The notes beneath the pieces were generated by a model, which was given only the letters and a program-made list of their open reading frames with translations, was not told the DNA's origin and did not search any database. This document shows, in pieces, positions 5,770 through 12,548 of a stretch of 12,823 nt of DNA (its first letter is position 1; every line of letters begins with the position of its first letter). The position numbers and the translations under genes are program-made. Source of the stretch: DASQQQ01 sp036390995 (GTDB lineage Bacteria > Actinomycetota > UBA4738 > HRBIN12); contig DASWAT010000065.1 in the NCBI GenBank assembly GCA_036390995.1, forward strand, positions 1-12,823. Direction: 5' to 3'.

Positions 5770-5799
5770 ATTCTGGCCCCCGACTCGTGTCGCTGTCAG
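5770..5799 (-). promoter_or_regulatory. candidate promoter of the aminotransferase gene
   Basis: On the minus strand CTGACA (5799-5794, 5/6 to TTGACA) is followed after 18 nt by CAGAAT (5775-5770, 4/6 to TATAAT). This would give a leader of about 80 nt before ATG 5683. A perfect dyad CCGACC-TGC-GGTCGG at 5808-5822 lies just upstream and could bind a regulator. Confidence 0.35.
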
Positions 5800-5864
5800 G
5801 TGACCAACCGACCTGCGGTCGGCGGGACCCCTGGACATCTCGTCGTGCCGGTCCCGTGCCTCGA

Positions 5865-5894
5865 TTCGCGGAGCGCGCGAACCGTTCCTATACT
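5865..5894 (+). promoter_or_regulatory. promoter and dyad before the polysaccharide deacetylase gene
   Basis: TATACT at 5889-5894 is a 5/6 match to the -10 consensus, predicting a start near 5901 and a leader of about 10 nt, too short for a ribosome binding site. Eight bases upstream is the inverted repeat TTCGCG-N5-CGCGAA (5865-5881), placed where -35 contacts would be, so it may be an operator. Confidence 0.45.
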
Positions 5895-5910
5895 CGCCAC
5901 AGCTTCACCC

Positions 5911-6840
5911 ATGGCCGAAAACGAACGCGTTCACACCCACGGCGTCTTCACGCACGCGCGACGTCGATGGGGCTTCGCCGTCTTCTGCGCACTGATGGCG
6001 GCGATCATCTCGGTGCTCGTCCTATCTCCCGTCCGGCCGAAGGAGGCGATCGCCGCCAAGGGCGGCCGCGCGACCGGTGGACAGGAGCCCCCCGCACAGG
6101 ACGGTCCCCGCGAGCGCCCCGGCCCTCGAGCGGGCCTGGGAACGCCCGACCTGCCCTCCCCCCGGCGGATCTCCGCCGCGCTCCACCGGATCGCCGAGCT
6201 GGGAGAGCCCGTCTACTGCGGCGGTGGGACGCGGCCGTTGGTCGCGCTCACCTTCGACGACGGGCCCGGGCCGTACACGCAGGAGACGCTGAGCGTGCTC
6301 CGAGACCACGGGATGACGGCGACGTTCTTCCTGGTCGGCAAGCTCCTCGGGGAGGGACGCTTCGCGTGGCTGCCGCACTCGGAGGCGGCGCTCGGAGCCG
6401 TCGGGGATCACACCTGGGACCACGTTCCGGTCGTCGGCCTCTCCCGGTCCGGGCTCCAGGACCAGATCGCGCGGACCCGGCAGGCCGTCGCTCGCGATGT
6501 CGATGCTGCCGTCTCGCTGTTCCGCCCGCCCCTGGGGCAACACGACACGGCGGTGGATTCGTACGTCCGTTCGCTGGGGATGGTGGAGGTCCTGTGGAGC
6601 GTGGACACGCAGGACTCGGTCGGCGCCAACGCCGATCGGATCGTCCGCAACGTCCGGCGGGGCCTGTCGCCCGGCGACATCGTGCTCCTCCACGAGAACC
6701 GGGGCACGACCCAGCTCGCGCTTCCCCGCATCCTGCGCATCATCCGGTCCCGGGGCTACCGGACCGTGACGGTGCCGCAGCTGCTGGCCAGGGACCCGCC
6801 CTCGGTGCACCAGCTTCGAACGCACACGTGCCCGGCGTAG
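5911..6840 (+). CDS. membrane-anchored polysaccharide deacetylase (CE4/NodB fold)
   Basis: A protein of 309 residues. Residues 19-40 (RWGFAVFCALMAAIISVLVLSP) form a signal anchor, followed by a Pro/Gly-rich stalk (about 41-85), so the enzyme domain lies outside the membrane. The NodB domain carries all main motifs: LTFDDGPGPYT with catalytic Asp116 and metal-ligand Asp117, HTWDH with metal ligands His167 and His171, RPPLG (205-209), LWSVDTQD (228-235), and IVLLHEN with His261. The family removes acetyl groups from peptidoglycan, chitin-like or exopolysaccharide substrates; which one applies here is unknown. Start: ATG 5911 follows a good -10 by 16 bases and leads straight into the signal anchor; the frame is open further upstream but shows no signal sequence there. 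It ends 6 bases before a convergent gene. Confidence 0.9.
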   Translation: MAENERVHTHGVFTHARRRWGFAVFCALMAAIISVLVLSPVRPKEAIAAKGGRATGGQEPPAQDGPRERPGPRAGLGTPDLPSPRRISAALHRIAELGEPVYCGGGTRPLVALTFDDGPGPYTQETLSVLRDHGMTATFFLVGKLLGEGRFAWLPHSEAALGAVGDHTWDHVPVVGLSRSGLQDQIARTRQAVARDVDAAVSLFRPPLGQHDTAVDSYVRSLGMVEVLWSVDTQDSVGANADRIVRNVRRGLSPGDIVLLHENRGTTQLALPRILRIIRSRGYRTVTVPQLLARDPPSVHQLRTHTCPA

Positions 6841-6844
6841 CCGG
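6832..6844. terminator. small hairpin at a convergent gene junction
   Basis: CCGGC-GTA-GCCGG, a perfect 5-bp stem with a 3-nt loop covering the stop of the deacetylase gene and ending 2 bases before the convergent stop at 6847. Short, so only a weak candidate for transcript ending. Confidence 0.3.
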
Positions 6845-6846
6845 CC

Positions 6847-8100
6847 TCACTCCGCACGATCGGAGAACGCGACCACACGGGCGGCCGGCCGCAGGCAGTG
6901 GTCCAGATGCATCGACTGGTTGTAGCTGCCCACACCGAGCATGGCGACCACGTCGGCCTCGGCCACCTCGGGGAACGGCAGGTCCTGCGCGAACAGGTCG
7001 TCCCCCTCGTTGATGTTGCCGGCGATCGTGACTGGGCGAACGGCGGGAGCGCCGGCGCCCCGGCAGGCGACCACGTCGAGCGCCGACCCGTAGATGAAGT
7101 GTTCGGGCATCACGTTGTATCCGGCGTCGAGGCCCACCAGGGTCACCCCGGCCCGCTCGTCGAGCGTGACGACCTCGGCCAGCAGCACGCCCATCTCCTT
7201 CGTGAGGAAGTCCCCGGGCTCCGCGGCAAGGATCACCCCGAGCTCGCCGAGGTGCTCCACCAGGACGGCCGCGTAGGCATCCACGTCGAGCGGCGTCTCC
7301 TCGGGTCCCTGGGGCACGCCGAGACCGCCGCCCGCGTTCACCTCGGCGATGGGACACCCGGCCTCGATCAGGGTACGGGTCATCCTCGCCACCGCCTCCA
7401 CCGCCTCCGCGAACCGCGGCAGCTCGTCGTCCAAGAACCCGTCCCCCACGTGGAAGTGGACCGTGTCGATCGCCAGATCGAACCGCCGAGCGATCTCGAG
7501 CGCGTCGTCGAGCTGCTCCTCGAGGATCCCGAACTTCGATGGGTGCTCCGCCCCGCTGTACAGGTGCTGGCGGCCGGCGCCCGACGCGGCTCCCCGCCGG
7601 GGGTCCACCCGGAGCCCCACGGCCCGGGCCCGGGCCCGCCTGCCGAACCGCTCGAGCTGCGAGAGTAGGTCCACGTTCACGTGCACGGGGTGCGACAGGA
7701 TCGTGTCGAGATCGCGCTCGGACACGTTCGTGCCCGTGAAGCTGATCTCCTCGGGCAGCCACCCGTGCTCGAGCGCGTGAAGGAGCTCGCCGGGCGAGCA
7801 GACGTCCATCCCTACGCTCTCCCGCGTCCCGGGCGCCCCCAGCCGCCGCACGAAGGCAAGGACCGAGGGGTCGCGCTGGGCCTTCAGCGCAAGGCGGAGC
7901 CGGAAGTCCACGGCGAGTCGTGCGAACGCCCCCTGCAGCGCCCGGGCCTGTTCCTCGATCCGGCGAAGGTCGTAGACGAAGACCGGCGTGCCATGCTCGC
8001 GGGCCAGCGCCTCAGCGTCGCGGCCGGCGACCACCAGACCGCCGTTCCGCACGTCCAGGCCCGGCCGGATCCACCAGGGAGAGGACGGGACATCGTGCAC
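6847..8100 (-). CDS. PLP-dependent decarboxylase-like protein (fold type III, DapDC/ODC superfamily)
   Basis: A protein of 417 residues with the alanine-racemase-like barrel plus C-terminal beta domain. Motifs: PVFVYDLRRI (39-48), ALKAQ with the predicted Schiff-base Lys73, VGMDVCSPGEL (96-106), TGTNVSERDL (122-131), HVGDG (217-221), NAGGGLG (255-261) for the PLP phosphate, AAEPGD (292-297), and a late GSYN (391-394) in the position of the decarboxylase 'GAY'. The segment that normally reads G-x-x-CES-GD is GNINEGDD here (361-368), so the catalytic Cys given by the partner subunit in diaminopimelate and ornithine decarboxylases is replaced by Asn. Substrate is therefore uncertain; a MccE- or Y4yA-like specialised enzyme is as possible as LysA. 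Start: GTG 8100, ten bases after the preceding stop, so it is probably co-transcribed with that gene; no ribosome site is obvious. Confidence 0.82.
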   Translation of the reverse strand: MHDVPSSPWWIRPGLDVRNGGLVVAGRDAEALAREHGTPVFVYDLRRIEEQARALQGAFARLAVDFRLRLALKAQRDPSVLAFVRRLGAPGTRESVGMDVCSPGELLHALEHGWLPEEISFTGTNVSERDLDTILSHPVHVNVDLLSQLERFGRRARARAVGLRVDPRRGAASGAGRQHLYSGAEHPSKFGILEEQLDDALEIARRFDLAIDTVHFHVGDGFLDDELPRFAEAVEAVARMTRTLIEAGCPIAEVNAGGGLGVPQGPEETPLDVDAYAAVLVEHLGELGVILAAEPGDFLTKEMGVLLAEVVTLDERAGVTLVGLDAGYNVMPEHFIYGSALDVVACRGAGAPAVRPVTIAGNINEGDDLFAQDLPFPEVAEADVVAMLGVGSYNQSMHLDHCLRPAARVVAFSDRAE

Positions 8101-8110
8101 GGCGGACAGG

Positions 8111-10177
8111 CTACCCGGCCAGCTCTTCGTCGATGATGCCGACGAACTCGTGTCGGCCGAAGGGACGGTTGTGCCCGGCGCACACGAGCGACACCGGCAG
8201 GTCGCGGAGGCGCCGGAGGCTCTCGCGGAAGCGGGTCTCGTCCGGGCCGAACAGCACGTCCTCCGCGTACACGGTGTCCCCGGTGAACAACAGTCCGCCG
8301 ACCGCATCCCACAGCGCGATGCTTCCCGGCGTGTGCCCCGGCACGTGGAGAACCTCGAACCGCCGGTCACCGAGGTCGATCTCGTCGCCGTCCTCGAGCA
8401 GCCGCGTCGGCTCGGCCGGACGGGTCCGGAAGGCCGCGACGTCGAAGCCGTCCTCCGGCAGCGCGCGGACGAGCGCCTCGGGAACTTCGAAGCCGTAGTG
8501 GGCCATGTCCTCGGCGAACGCGGGAGACAGGTCGGGCCCGAGCAGCCGGAGCGGCTCGGGCACCGTGGCCATCTCCCTCGCATCGTCGCGGTGCACCCAT
8601 CGTTCGTCGAATTCGTACATCCCTCCGATGTGATCGAAGTGCGCGTGCGTCGCGACGGCGACGAGAGACCGCCGGGCGGTCGCCGCCTCGATCACCGGCC
8701 GGAGCCGGCCCAGGCCGTTCGCGGTGTCCACGACCAGATCCCGGTCGCGACCCCGCACGTGCCACACGTTCGTCAGCAGGTAGGGGTCGACGTACGGCTC
8801 CCATAGGAGCGTGACCCCGTCCCCCACGTCTCGCCCCTCGAACCAGCGCTCGGCGACCGGTAGCTCCACGTCCCCCTCGGATCGGCTCCGCGGCACCGTG
8901 CATCCTGACAGAACGGGTGACCGGATGGAGGCTTCCCTCCCGATGGGGTCACGCCCCGGACGCGCCTCCTGGACCCGCTCGGGCGGTGCCGGCGTCGCCC
9001 CGGCCTCCGCCGGAACGGCTCGGGCCGGTACCAGGAACACGGCGGTAGCCACGAGCGCGACGACCCCGCCCGCGGCGTACACCGCGCGAGGTCCGAGCGC
9101 CTCGACGAGCGGCCCCACGAGTAGGAACCCGATCGCGTTCGCGAACAGGCCGAGCGTGTGCATGGCGGCGAACACGCGGGCCCGCACGCGGTCCTCGGTC
9201 CGGCGCTGGACGATCCCGTACGCCGCCACGCCGCCGACCGCGTCGAGGGCCGCCGCCCCGAGACTGGCTGCCAACACGAGGCCGAACCACGGCGTCGCGG
9301 CGATCACCCCCCAACCCGCGGCCACGCCGAGCAAGCCGAGGGTGAACCACCGTCGCTCCGAGGCCTCGTCGATCCTTCGGGCATACAGCGCACCGATCAA
9401 CGCGCCGGCCCCGAAGAACGTGTCGATGAGCCCGTATCCGAGCGCGCCCACCCCGAACGACGTCGCGAGCGGGGGATCCGCAACGAAGGCGATGTTCATC
9501 GCGAGGTACATCAGGAGCCATCCCGAGAGCGTCAGCCGGCGCAGCAGATCGTCGGCCCAGACGACGCGGAACCCCTCCATGATGTCGCCCCTGGGCTCGG
9601 CGTCCCTGTCGTCGCTCTTCGAGAACCGGATCCCTCGGATGGACAGCGCAAGAGCCGCCGAGAGCGCGAACGACACGGCATTCACGGCGAACGCGAGCCC
9701 CGCGCCGCCGAGCGCGTAGAGCGCGCCGCCCAACGCGGGACCCGCGAGCCGCCCGAGGTTCCCGGCCGCGGACATCAGCCCGTTCGCCCATGTCAGGTCG
9801 TCCCGTTCGACGAGGTTCGGGACCGCGGCCGTCGCGGCCACGCCGAACGGCAGCGCGACCACGGACGCCACGAAGCCGAGCCCGATCAACAGCACGGGAT
9901 CGCGCAGGAACACGAGGGCGACCCAGCAGCTCGTGCTCAGCGTGTCCGAGAGCACCATCACCCATCGGCGGTCGAAGCGGTCGGCGATGGCCCCCGAGAC
10001 CGGCGTCAGGAACCCGGTGACACCGAACGTGAAGAACAGCGTGCCGGCCAGCCACACGGCCGAGCCCGTTCGCTCGAACACGAGGAACGACAGCGCGATC
10101 GCGGCGACCTCCGATCCGGTCGCCGACAGCATCCGGCCGAGCGCCAGGCGCCGCACCGCCCACCGGGACTCCCCCAT
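8111..10177 (-). CDS. MFS transporter fused to a metallo-beta-lactamase-fold hydrolase
   Basis: One uninterrupted frame of 688 residues. Residues 1 to about 392 form a 12-helix MFS transporter: opening RLALGRMLSATGSEVAAIAL, a loop-2/3 signature GAIADRFDRRWVM, a central hydrophilic loop with RFSKSDDRDAEPRGD, then six further helices. A Pro/Arg-rich linker (about 393-436) leads to a complete MBL domain with the zinc-ligand motifs HAHFDH (511-516), PGHTPG (His615), TGDT (Asp634) and GHN (His669). Each half is close to the normal length of its family. A GTG at 8869 (residue 437) with GAGGGGG just upstream could start a separate MBL protein within the same frame. ATG 10177 has TAGGGT six bases upstream, fitting a leaderless transcript. 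The C-terminus should be cytoplasmic, which would place the hydrolase at the inner mouth of the transporter. Confidence 0.8.
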   Translation of the reverse strand: MGESRWAVRRLALGRMLSATGSEVAAIALSFLVFERTGSAVWLAGTLFFTFGVTGFLTPVSGAIADRFDRRWVMVLSDTLSTSCWVALVFLRDPVLLIGLGFVASVVALPFGVAATAAVPNLVERDDLTWANGLMSAAGNLGRLAGPALGGALYALGGAGLAFAVNAVSFALSAALALSIRGIRFSKSDDRDAEPRGDIMEGFRVVWADDLLRRLTLSGWLLMYLAMNIAFVADPPLATSFGVGALGYGLIDTFFGAGALIGALYARRIDEASERRWFTLGLLGVAAGWGVIAATPWFGLVLAASLGAAALDAVGGVAAYGIVQRRTEDRVRARVFAAMHTLGLFANAIGFLLVGPLVEALGPRAVYAAGGVVALVATAVFLVPARAVPAEAGATPAPPERVQEARPGRDPIGREASIRSPVLSGCTVPRSRSEGDVELPVAERWFEGRDVGDGVTLLWEPYVDPYLLTNVWHVRGRDRDLVVDTANGLGRLRPVIEAATARRSLVAVATHAHFDHIGGMYEFDERWVHRDDAREMATVPEPLRLLGPDLSPAFAEDMAHYGFEVPEALVRALPEDGFDVAAFRTRPAEPTRLLEDGDEIDLGDRRFEVLHVPGHTPGSIALWDAVGGLLFTGDTVYAEDVLFGPDETRFRESLRRLRDLPVSLVCAGHNRPFGRHEFVGIIDEELAG

Positions 10178-10205
10178 CCGAGAACCCTATCCCTGCGGGG
10201 CGCGC

Positions 10206-10242
10206 CCGCGGACCACCGCATGCATCCCTCCGAGGTCCGCGG
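10206..10242. terminator. hairpin between the SDR-like and MFS-MBL genes
   Basis: Perfect 9-bp stem CCGCGGACC / GGTCCGCGG with a 19-nt loop containing GCATGC. It follows the stop of the minus-strand gene at 10246 and precedes the TAGGGT promoter element (10189-10184) of the next gene, so it separates the two transcription units. No T run. Confidence 0.5.
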
Positions 10243-10245
10243 TCC

Positions 10246-11160
10246 TCACCGAGCGTAGTGCCGAGAGACCTCCGACGCGTACCGTCGTCCAACCCTTCCG
10301 GCGTTCTCCGACAGCCAGTCGCTCAACCGCCTCGTGCCGGTCGCCGGTCCCTCGGTGGTGACCAGCCCGGCCATCAACCCCTCGAGCTCGTCCCTGGTGA
10401 CGACGACATCGCCTACCAGTCGGCCGATCGCGGAGGCCGCGCCGAGAGCGACCCGAGGGGGGACGCGGACGATCAGCGCCCTGCTCCTGATGGCTCGTGC
10501 GATCAGGCGGACCAGCTCCTCGAACGTGAACGTCTCCGGGCCGACCGCGTCGACGACCTCGTCTTCCCGCCGGCCTCCACTCTGCACGCAGATCTCCGCG
10601 ACATCCTCCACCGAGACCGGCCGGACGCGGTACGTCCCGGATCCCGGGATCCCGAAGACCGGCGAGCGTCGCAGGAGGAACGCGATGTTGTTGATGAGGA
10701 TGTCCTCCTTCCCGAAGACCACCGTGGGGCGGACGATCGCGTGAGAGAGACCCGACGCGCGGATCAGCCGCTCGATCCTTGCCTTGCCGCGGAAGTAGGC
10801 GAACGGCGAGTCCTCGGAGGGGTTCGTGATGCTGACGTGCACGAGACGCCGAACGCTCGAGTCCACCGCGGCACCGATCAAGGCCTCGGTGTTGGCGACG
10901 GCCCGATCGAACGTGACCTCGCCGCGCGGGAAACGCACCCAGTACGTGTTGTACAGCGTCGTCGCCCCACGAAGGCTCGCGGCGAGCGCATCCGGATCGT
11001 CGAACGCGTACCGCGCGACGCTCACCCGATCGCCGAAGGGATCCGGACGGTCCGGATGACCGGTGAGGGTCCGTACGAGCCTGCCGGCGGCCAGCAGTCG
11101 TGCCGTGATGTACCTGCCCGTGTACCCGAAGGCCCCGGTGACGACGTCCAGGTCGGCCAC
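10246..11160 (-). CDS. atypical SDR / NmrA-like NAD(P)-binding protein
   Basis: A protein of 304 residues. The N-terminal Rossmann motif is TGAFGYTGRYI (8-18), with the GxxGxxG of atypical short-chain dehydrogenases. The middle has HVSITNPSEDSPFAYFRGKARIERLI, giving a Ser110 / Tyr122-x-x-x-Lys126 arrangement, so catalysis is possible; many relatives (NDUFA9-, NmrA-like) bind the nucleotide without known reduction. SGLSHAIVRPTVVFGKEDILINNIAFLLRR and a PVSVEDVAEICV segment are typical of the extended atypical group. The C-terminal part (VDAVGPETFTFEELVRLI...) is the usual substrate-side domain. Start: GTG 11160, with TAGGAT six bases upstream (leaderless) or AGGA as a ribosome site at 8 nt. The substrate cannot be inferred. 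It is transcribed alone: hairpins lie on both sides. Confidence 0.88.
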   Translation of the reverse strand: MADLDVVTGAFGYTGRYITARLLAAGRLVRTLTGHPDRPDPFGDRVSVARYAFDDPDALAASLRGATTLYNTYWVRFPRGEVTFDRAVANTEALIGAAVDSSVRRLVHVSITNPSEDSPFAYFRGKARIERLIRASGLSHAIVRPTVVFGKEDILINNIAFLLRRSPVFGIPGSGTYRVRPVSVEDVAEICVQSGGRREDEVVDAVGPETFTFEELVRLIARAIRSRALIVRVPPRVALGAASAIGRLVGDVVVTRDELEGLMAGLVTTEGPATGTRRLSDWLSENAGRVGRRYASEVSRHYAR

Positions 11161-11299
11161 ACGGGCATCCTAAGAGACGGCCCGGGAGGGGCGCGCAGGC
11201 GTACAGACCCAACTGGTGGTCCTGATAGAACGGTGCGCGAACCGCGCCCATCCCTCCCTAACGGGTCTCCCGATCCAGATGTGACCCGCGAAACGGAGA

Positions 11300-11321
11300 G
11301 CCCCCCGCAACTGCGAGGGGC
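11300..11321. terminator. second hairpin downstream of the secreted-protein genes
   Basis: On the minus strand GCCCCTCGCA and TGCGGGGGGC pair over 10 bp with one G-U pair and a 2-nt loop, followed by the T-richer TCTCCGTTTCG. It would act as a backup terminator after the one at 11345-11373. The remaining bases to the next gene (11161-11299) hold the putative promoter of the SDR-like gene and nothing else I can recognise. Confidence 0.5.
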
Positions 11322-11344
11322 GCTTCCCGGTGATTGCGGGCAAA

Positions 11345-11373
11345 GGCCCCCGGAAGCAGGAGCGCCGGGGGCC
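11345..11373 (-). terminator. rho-independent terminator after the secreted-protein genes
   Basis: Perfect 9-bp stem GGCCCCCGG / CCGGGGGCC with an 11-nt loop, followed on the minus strand by TTTGCC. It lies 28 bases past the stop at 11402, so it ends the minus-strand unit coming from the right. Confidence 0.75.
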
Positions 11374-11401
11374 ATTGCGCTCGTTGTCGAGGCTCAGCCG
11401 C

Positions 11402-11926
11402 TCAGGGAACGACAACAGACCCCATCAGCTCGACGTGGAGTGCGAGCGGTTCTTCGCTGAAGAGATGCATGCCACCGTGCCCGGAGGCACCTGCGAAGAT
11501 GCCGCTGCTATCCCAGACCTCCCAGTTCCCGTAGCCGATGGTCCCCAGGCCGTTGGCCACGAAGCCGCCCTCGTAGGCGAGCACCAGCACGCCGCCGCCA
11601 TCGTCCGCCGCCGTGAGCGTCAAGAACCCGTCGGTGACCTTGCCCACCGTAACCGTGGCGTCGGGGTCAAATGGGCCCCCCACGATGAAATGAGTGCACT
11701 GCGACATCTCCGCTTCGACGTCGCCATCAAAGGCATCGAGTGTCAGTGTGCCGGGGCCGCTCCCCTCGACGACGAGTACCTCTGGTGCGCAGAAGGTCGT
11801 GGGCTGTTCGAAAGTCACATCCAGCGACGCCCTCATCGCGACGCCAGCCGCCGTCACGGGCGATGCGCCCACCAACATGAGCGGTGCGACCAAGGCGGCC
11901 ACGCCAATGAGCTTTGTCCTTCGCAT
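11402..11926 (-). CDS. small secreted beta-rich protein, unknown function
   Basis: A protein of 174 residues from ATG 11926, which gives a textbook signal peptide: MRRTK, hydrophobic LIGVAALVAPLMLVGA, and cleavage likely after SPVTAA (about residue 27). An upstream in-frame ATG at 11941 would add five residues (MGVRK) but has no ribosome site, whereas 11926 has a G-rich stretch before it. The mature part is acidic and Gly-rich with regular strands: LDVTFEQPTTFCAPEVLVVEG, a Cys pair (CAPE, QCTHF) that may form a disulfide, ATVTVGKVTDGFLTLTA, and GYGNWEVWDSSGIFAGASGHGGMHL. The W-x-x-x-x-x-x-GxFAGASGxG run resembles the G-x-FAGATG-G motif of allene-oxide-cyclase-like barrel and related secreted actinobacterial proteins. 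That is a resemblance only. It follows the secreted gene at 11981 by about 55 bases and precedes a good terminator. Confidence 0.8.
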   Translation of the reverse strand: MRRTKLIGVAALVAPLMLVGASPVTAAGVAMRASLDVTFEQPTTFCAPEVLVVEGSGPGTLTLDAFDGDVEAEMSQCTHFIVGGPFDPDATVTVGKVTDGFLTLTAADDGGGVLVLAYEGGFVANGLGTIGYGNWEVWDSSGIFAGASGHGGMHLFSEEPLALHVELMGSVVVP

Positions 11927-11980
11927 CTTCCTCACCCCCATTTGGTGAAGCTGCGCTCTCCTATCTCGAGTCGCCGCTGG

Positions 11981-12487
11981 CTACCCGGCCGGGTTGAACA
12001 CGTACCCCCAGACCAGGTAGTAGGGATCGGTCTCTTCCTCCTGGTCCAGGAGCTGGAACGAGGTCCTGATCTGCCAGCCCTCGAAGAAGCCGTATCCGGT
12101 CCCAACCTCCTCGCCTTGGCCCTGATTGGCGTTGTTGAACTGCAGCTGCCACCCCCCCTCGAAACCGCTACCCGGATAGGCGTCGAGCTCGTACCGGAAC
12201 GTGCCCCAGGCCGTAAACACCAACCCTTGGTTGAAGCCCGCCTCGGGCCCGACGATCTCCATCCCCGCGCAATACGGTGAGCCCTCAGTCCGGTTGGTCT
12301 CCACGCCGGTCCGTCCGTGCGACGTGTTGCCGGCCTCCCAACCCCTTCCCCCGCTGCCGTCGAAGCTGACCAAGTACGTGGTGCATTGCAGCTCGTGCCG
12401 CTCCACCGCCGCCTGCGCCGGCCACATGGGCACGATCGTGATCGCCCCGACGGAGAGCACCGCGAGCGTCCGCACGATCTTGCGCAT
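11981..12487 (-). CDS. small secreted protein, unknown function
   Basis: A protein of 168 residues. Signal peptide 1-26 (MRKIVRTLAVLSVGAITIVP, cleavage likely after AQA). The mature chain has two cysteines (QCTTY and SPYCAG) that could pair. It has many Gly, aromatic and acidic residues and a strand-rich pattern: TTYLVSFDGSG, FNQGLVFTAWGTFRYELDAY, GGWQLQFNNANQGQGEE, GWQIRTSFQLLDQEEETDPYYLVWGYVF. I recognise no domain; a secreted beta-sandwich or jelly-roll is the best description. A strong ribosome site GAGGAGGT lies 8 bases before ATG 12487. It lies 61 bases after the end of the partial gene to its right and about 55 before the next secreted gene, so the three may share a transcript. Confidence 0.78.
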   Translation of the reverse strand: MRKIVRTLAVLSVGAITIVPMWPAQAAVERHELQCTTYLVSFDGSGGRGWEAGNTSHGRTGVETNRTEGSPYCAGMEIVGPEAGFNQGLVFTAWGTFRYELDAYPGSGFEGGWQLQFNNANQGQGEEVGTGYGFFEGWQIRTSFQLLDQEEETDPYYLVWGYVFNPAG

Positions 12488-12548
12488 GACAAGCCACCTC
12501 CTCTTCCTCGAACGGGAACCGATCTCCCTCTACGCGGCTGCGATCCAG

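Noticed and set aside
4499..5803. Long plus-strand frame opposite the aminotransferase
   Set aside because: Val/Arg/His/Asp-rich composition of an antisense shadow; the minus strand encodes a complete, motif-bearing aminotransferase.
6847..8583. Extension of the PLP decarboxylase frame upstream to 8583 (578 residues)
   Set aside because: The extra part lies over the MBL coding region in another frame and reads as low-complexity Arg/Ser/Pro sequence; family similarity begins only after GTG 8100.
10187..11251. Long minus-strand frame of 354 residues
   Set aside because: It overlaps the SDR-like gene in another frame, is Arg/Gly/His-rich, and has no recognisable domain; typical antisense or shifted shadow in high-GC DNA.
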